The notes beneath the pieces were generated by a model. It was not told the origin of the DNA. It made no database searches and saw only the letters and a program-made list of their open reading frames with translations. Shown piece by piece: positions 63,094-64,000 of a stretch of 64,000 nucleotides of DNA. The stretch spans positions 1,302,001-1,366,000 of the forward strand of contig CAVSSP010000004.1 of assembly GCA_963730685.1 (NCBI GenBank), written 5' to 3'. This DNA comes from Bog-756 sp963730685 (GTDB lineage: Bacteria > Actinomycetota > Acidimicrobiia > Acidimicrobiales > RAAP-2). Numbering within the stretch: the first letter of the stretch is position 1; each line of letters begins with the position of its first letter. The position numbers and the translations under genes were made by a program.

Positions 63094-64000
63094 ATGTCGA
63101 GTTTCGTTATGCGTTCGTATTCGCGCCTCAAGGCGGTTGGGCTGGGGCTCGTGCTCGTCTTCGGGACCCTGGCCGGAGTGACGATCGTGGCGGCGCCTGC
63201 GGGTGCGGCCACCACGTTCTTCGTGGCGCCGACAGGTTCGGGTGGTGGCGGCACCTGCACCAGCCCGAACTTCAACACCATCGCCGCCGCAGTGAGCGGT
63301 GCGGCGACCGGCGACACCATCAATGTATGTGCCGGCACGTACAACGGGTCGGTGAACGTGAACAACAAGTCGCTGACCATCAACGGGTCGGTGAATGGCA
63401 CCGCCACGATCAACGCCTTGGGCCAGCCCGAAGGGGTCACCATCCAGGCGACGGGGTCGGCCGGCTCGACGCTCAACGGGTTCACCATCGAGAACGCCCA
63501 AGGCGAAGGCGTCCTGGTCGAGGGGACCACGAACGTCACCGTGACCAACAACGTGGTGAGCGGGAACGACCTCGCCTGCATCCCGCAGACGACCCAGAAC
63601 GACTGCGGGGAGGGCATCCACCTCGAGTCCGTGACCAACTCCACCGTCAGCCGGAACACCAGTGAGGCCAACACCGGCGGCATCCTCCTCGACGACGGCA
63701 TCCCTCCGGGCACCATCGGCGTCGGAGCCTTCGGGGGTGCGACCGCCTACTCCGGCCCGACCTCGGGGAACCAGATCCTGAGCAACATCGTCGTCAACAA
63801 CGTCTGGGACTGCGGGATCACGATGCCGTCCCACAACTCCAACGCCGCACCCGGAGGTCACCCCGACCCCGCTGCCGGTGGGGTCTTCGACAACACAGTC
63901 AAGGGCAACGTGTCCCAGAACAACGGCATCCAGGGCGGCGGTGGCTCGGGCATCCTGGTGGCGGCGCCGTTCCCCGGTACCGCCTCCTATGACAACATCA
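63094..64000 (+). CDS. Secreted right-handed beta-helix protein, C-terminus outside the window
   Basis: The first 302 residues of an exported protein. A signal peptide (about 1-38, KAVGLGLVLVFGTLAGVTIV ending PAGAA) precedes FFVAPTGSGGGG and FNTIAAAVSGAATGDTINVCAGTYNGSV, the classical opening of pectate-lyase-like or DUF1565-type beta-helices. Asn-rich coils follow (LNGFTIENAQGEGVLVEG, NVTVTNNVVSGN, STVSRNTSEAN). GGAAGG precedes the ATG. It is probably a surface or polysaccharide-binding/degrading protein; no catalytic residues can be assigned from this part. Confidence 0.72.
   Translation, partial: MSSFVMRSYSRLKAVGLGLVLVFGTLAGVTIVAAPAGAATTFFVAPTGSGGGGTCTSPNFNTIAAAVSGAATGDTINVCAGTYNGSVNVNNKSLTINGSVNGTATINALGQPEGVTIQATGSAGSTLNGFTIENAQGEGVLVEGTTNVTVTNNVVSGNDLACIPQTTQNDCGEGIHLESVTNSTVSRNTSEANTGGILLDDGIPPGTIGVGAFGGATAYSGPTSGNQILSNIVVNNVWDCGITMPSHNSNAAPGGHPDPAAGGVFDNTVKGNVSQNNGIQGGGGSGILVAAPFPGTASYDNI

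Overview
This is about 64 kb of very GC-rich DNA from an actinobacterium, most likely class Acidimicrobiia. The phylum rests on actinobacterial integration host factor (mIHF), a DUF3151 protein, PriA without a Walker A motif, a DUF222/HNH protein, a PyrR-binding leader that covers the pyr ribosome site, and many leaderless genes. The class is an inference, mainly from the extracellular repeat protein built of GYWLV..DG..FSFGDA modules.

Layout. 1-1123: start of an amidohydrolase and an SDR dehydrogenase. 1157-7033: menaquinone genes menE, menB-menA, menH and menD in two divergent pairs. 7035-11398: an LCP-family cell-wall ligase, a carotenoid oxygenase and tyrS. 11461-16141: small conserved proteins, a flavin reductase, a NifU-like Fe-S protein and a prepilin peptidase. 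16205-21713: aroC-aroK-aroB-aroQ-pepP-efp-nusB with overlapping stop and start codons. 21747-31039: pyrR-pyrB-pyrC-carA-carB-pyrD-pyrF, led by a promoter and a PyrR-binding loop. 31059-34331, minus strand: a broken hypothetical gene and 5-oxoprolinase genes (pxpA and a pxpB-pxpC fusion). 34478-40387: mihF-gmk-rpoZ-coaBC-metK-priA. 40478-41956: an HNH endonuclease-like gene. 42083-48366: def, fmt, rpe, ribD, ribBA, ribH and hisG, with no riboflavin synthase gene. 48377-51446: a cold-shock-like protein whose Pro-rich tail lies antisense to the Gly-rich tail of an MFS transporter, then a DUF1844 protein. 51646-57842: infC-rpmI-rplT, an rRNA methyltransferase, pheS and pheT. 57973-64000: a VOC protein, a GntR regulator with a membrane protein, the secreted repeat protein, an FAD oxidoreductase, a hypothetical gene and the start of a secreted beta-helix protein.

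Two patterns run through the window. First, nine genes, including metK, coaBC, menD, pyrD, pyrF and hisG, are each split by one single-base frameshift while both halves remain well conserved. Because most are housekeeping genes, base-level sequence errors are the likeliest explanation. Second, many genes that head a transcript carry a TANNNT hexamer 6-8 nt before the start codon and no Shine-Dalgarno sequence, the signature of leaderless transcription.

I found no rRNA, tRNA, CRISPR array, insertion sequence or prophage. Most of the window is core metabolism and translation. The features most worth a second look are an infC gene that appears to start at ATA, the antisense low-complexity tails, a leaderless short ORF abutting pheS, and the GntR/membrane/secreted-repeat cluster.
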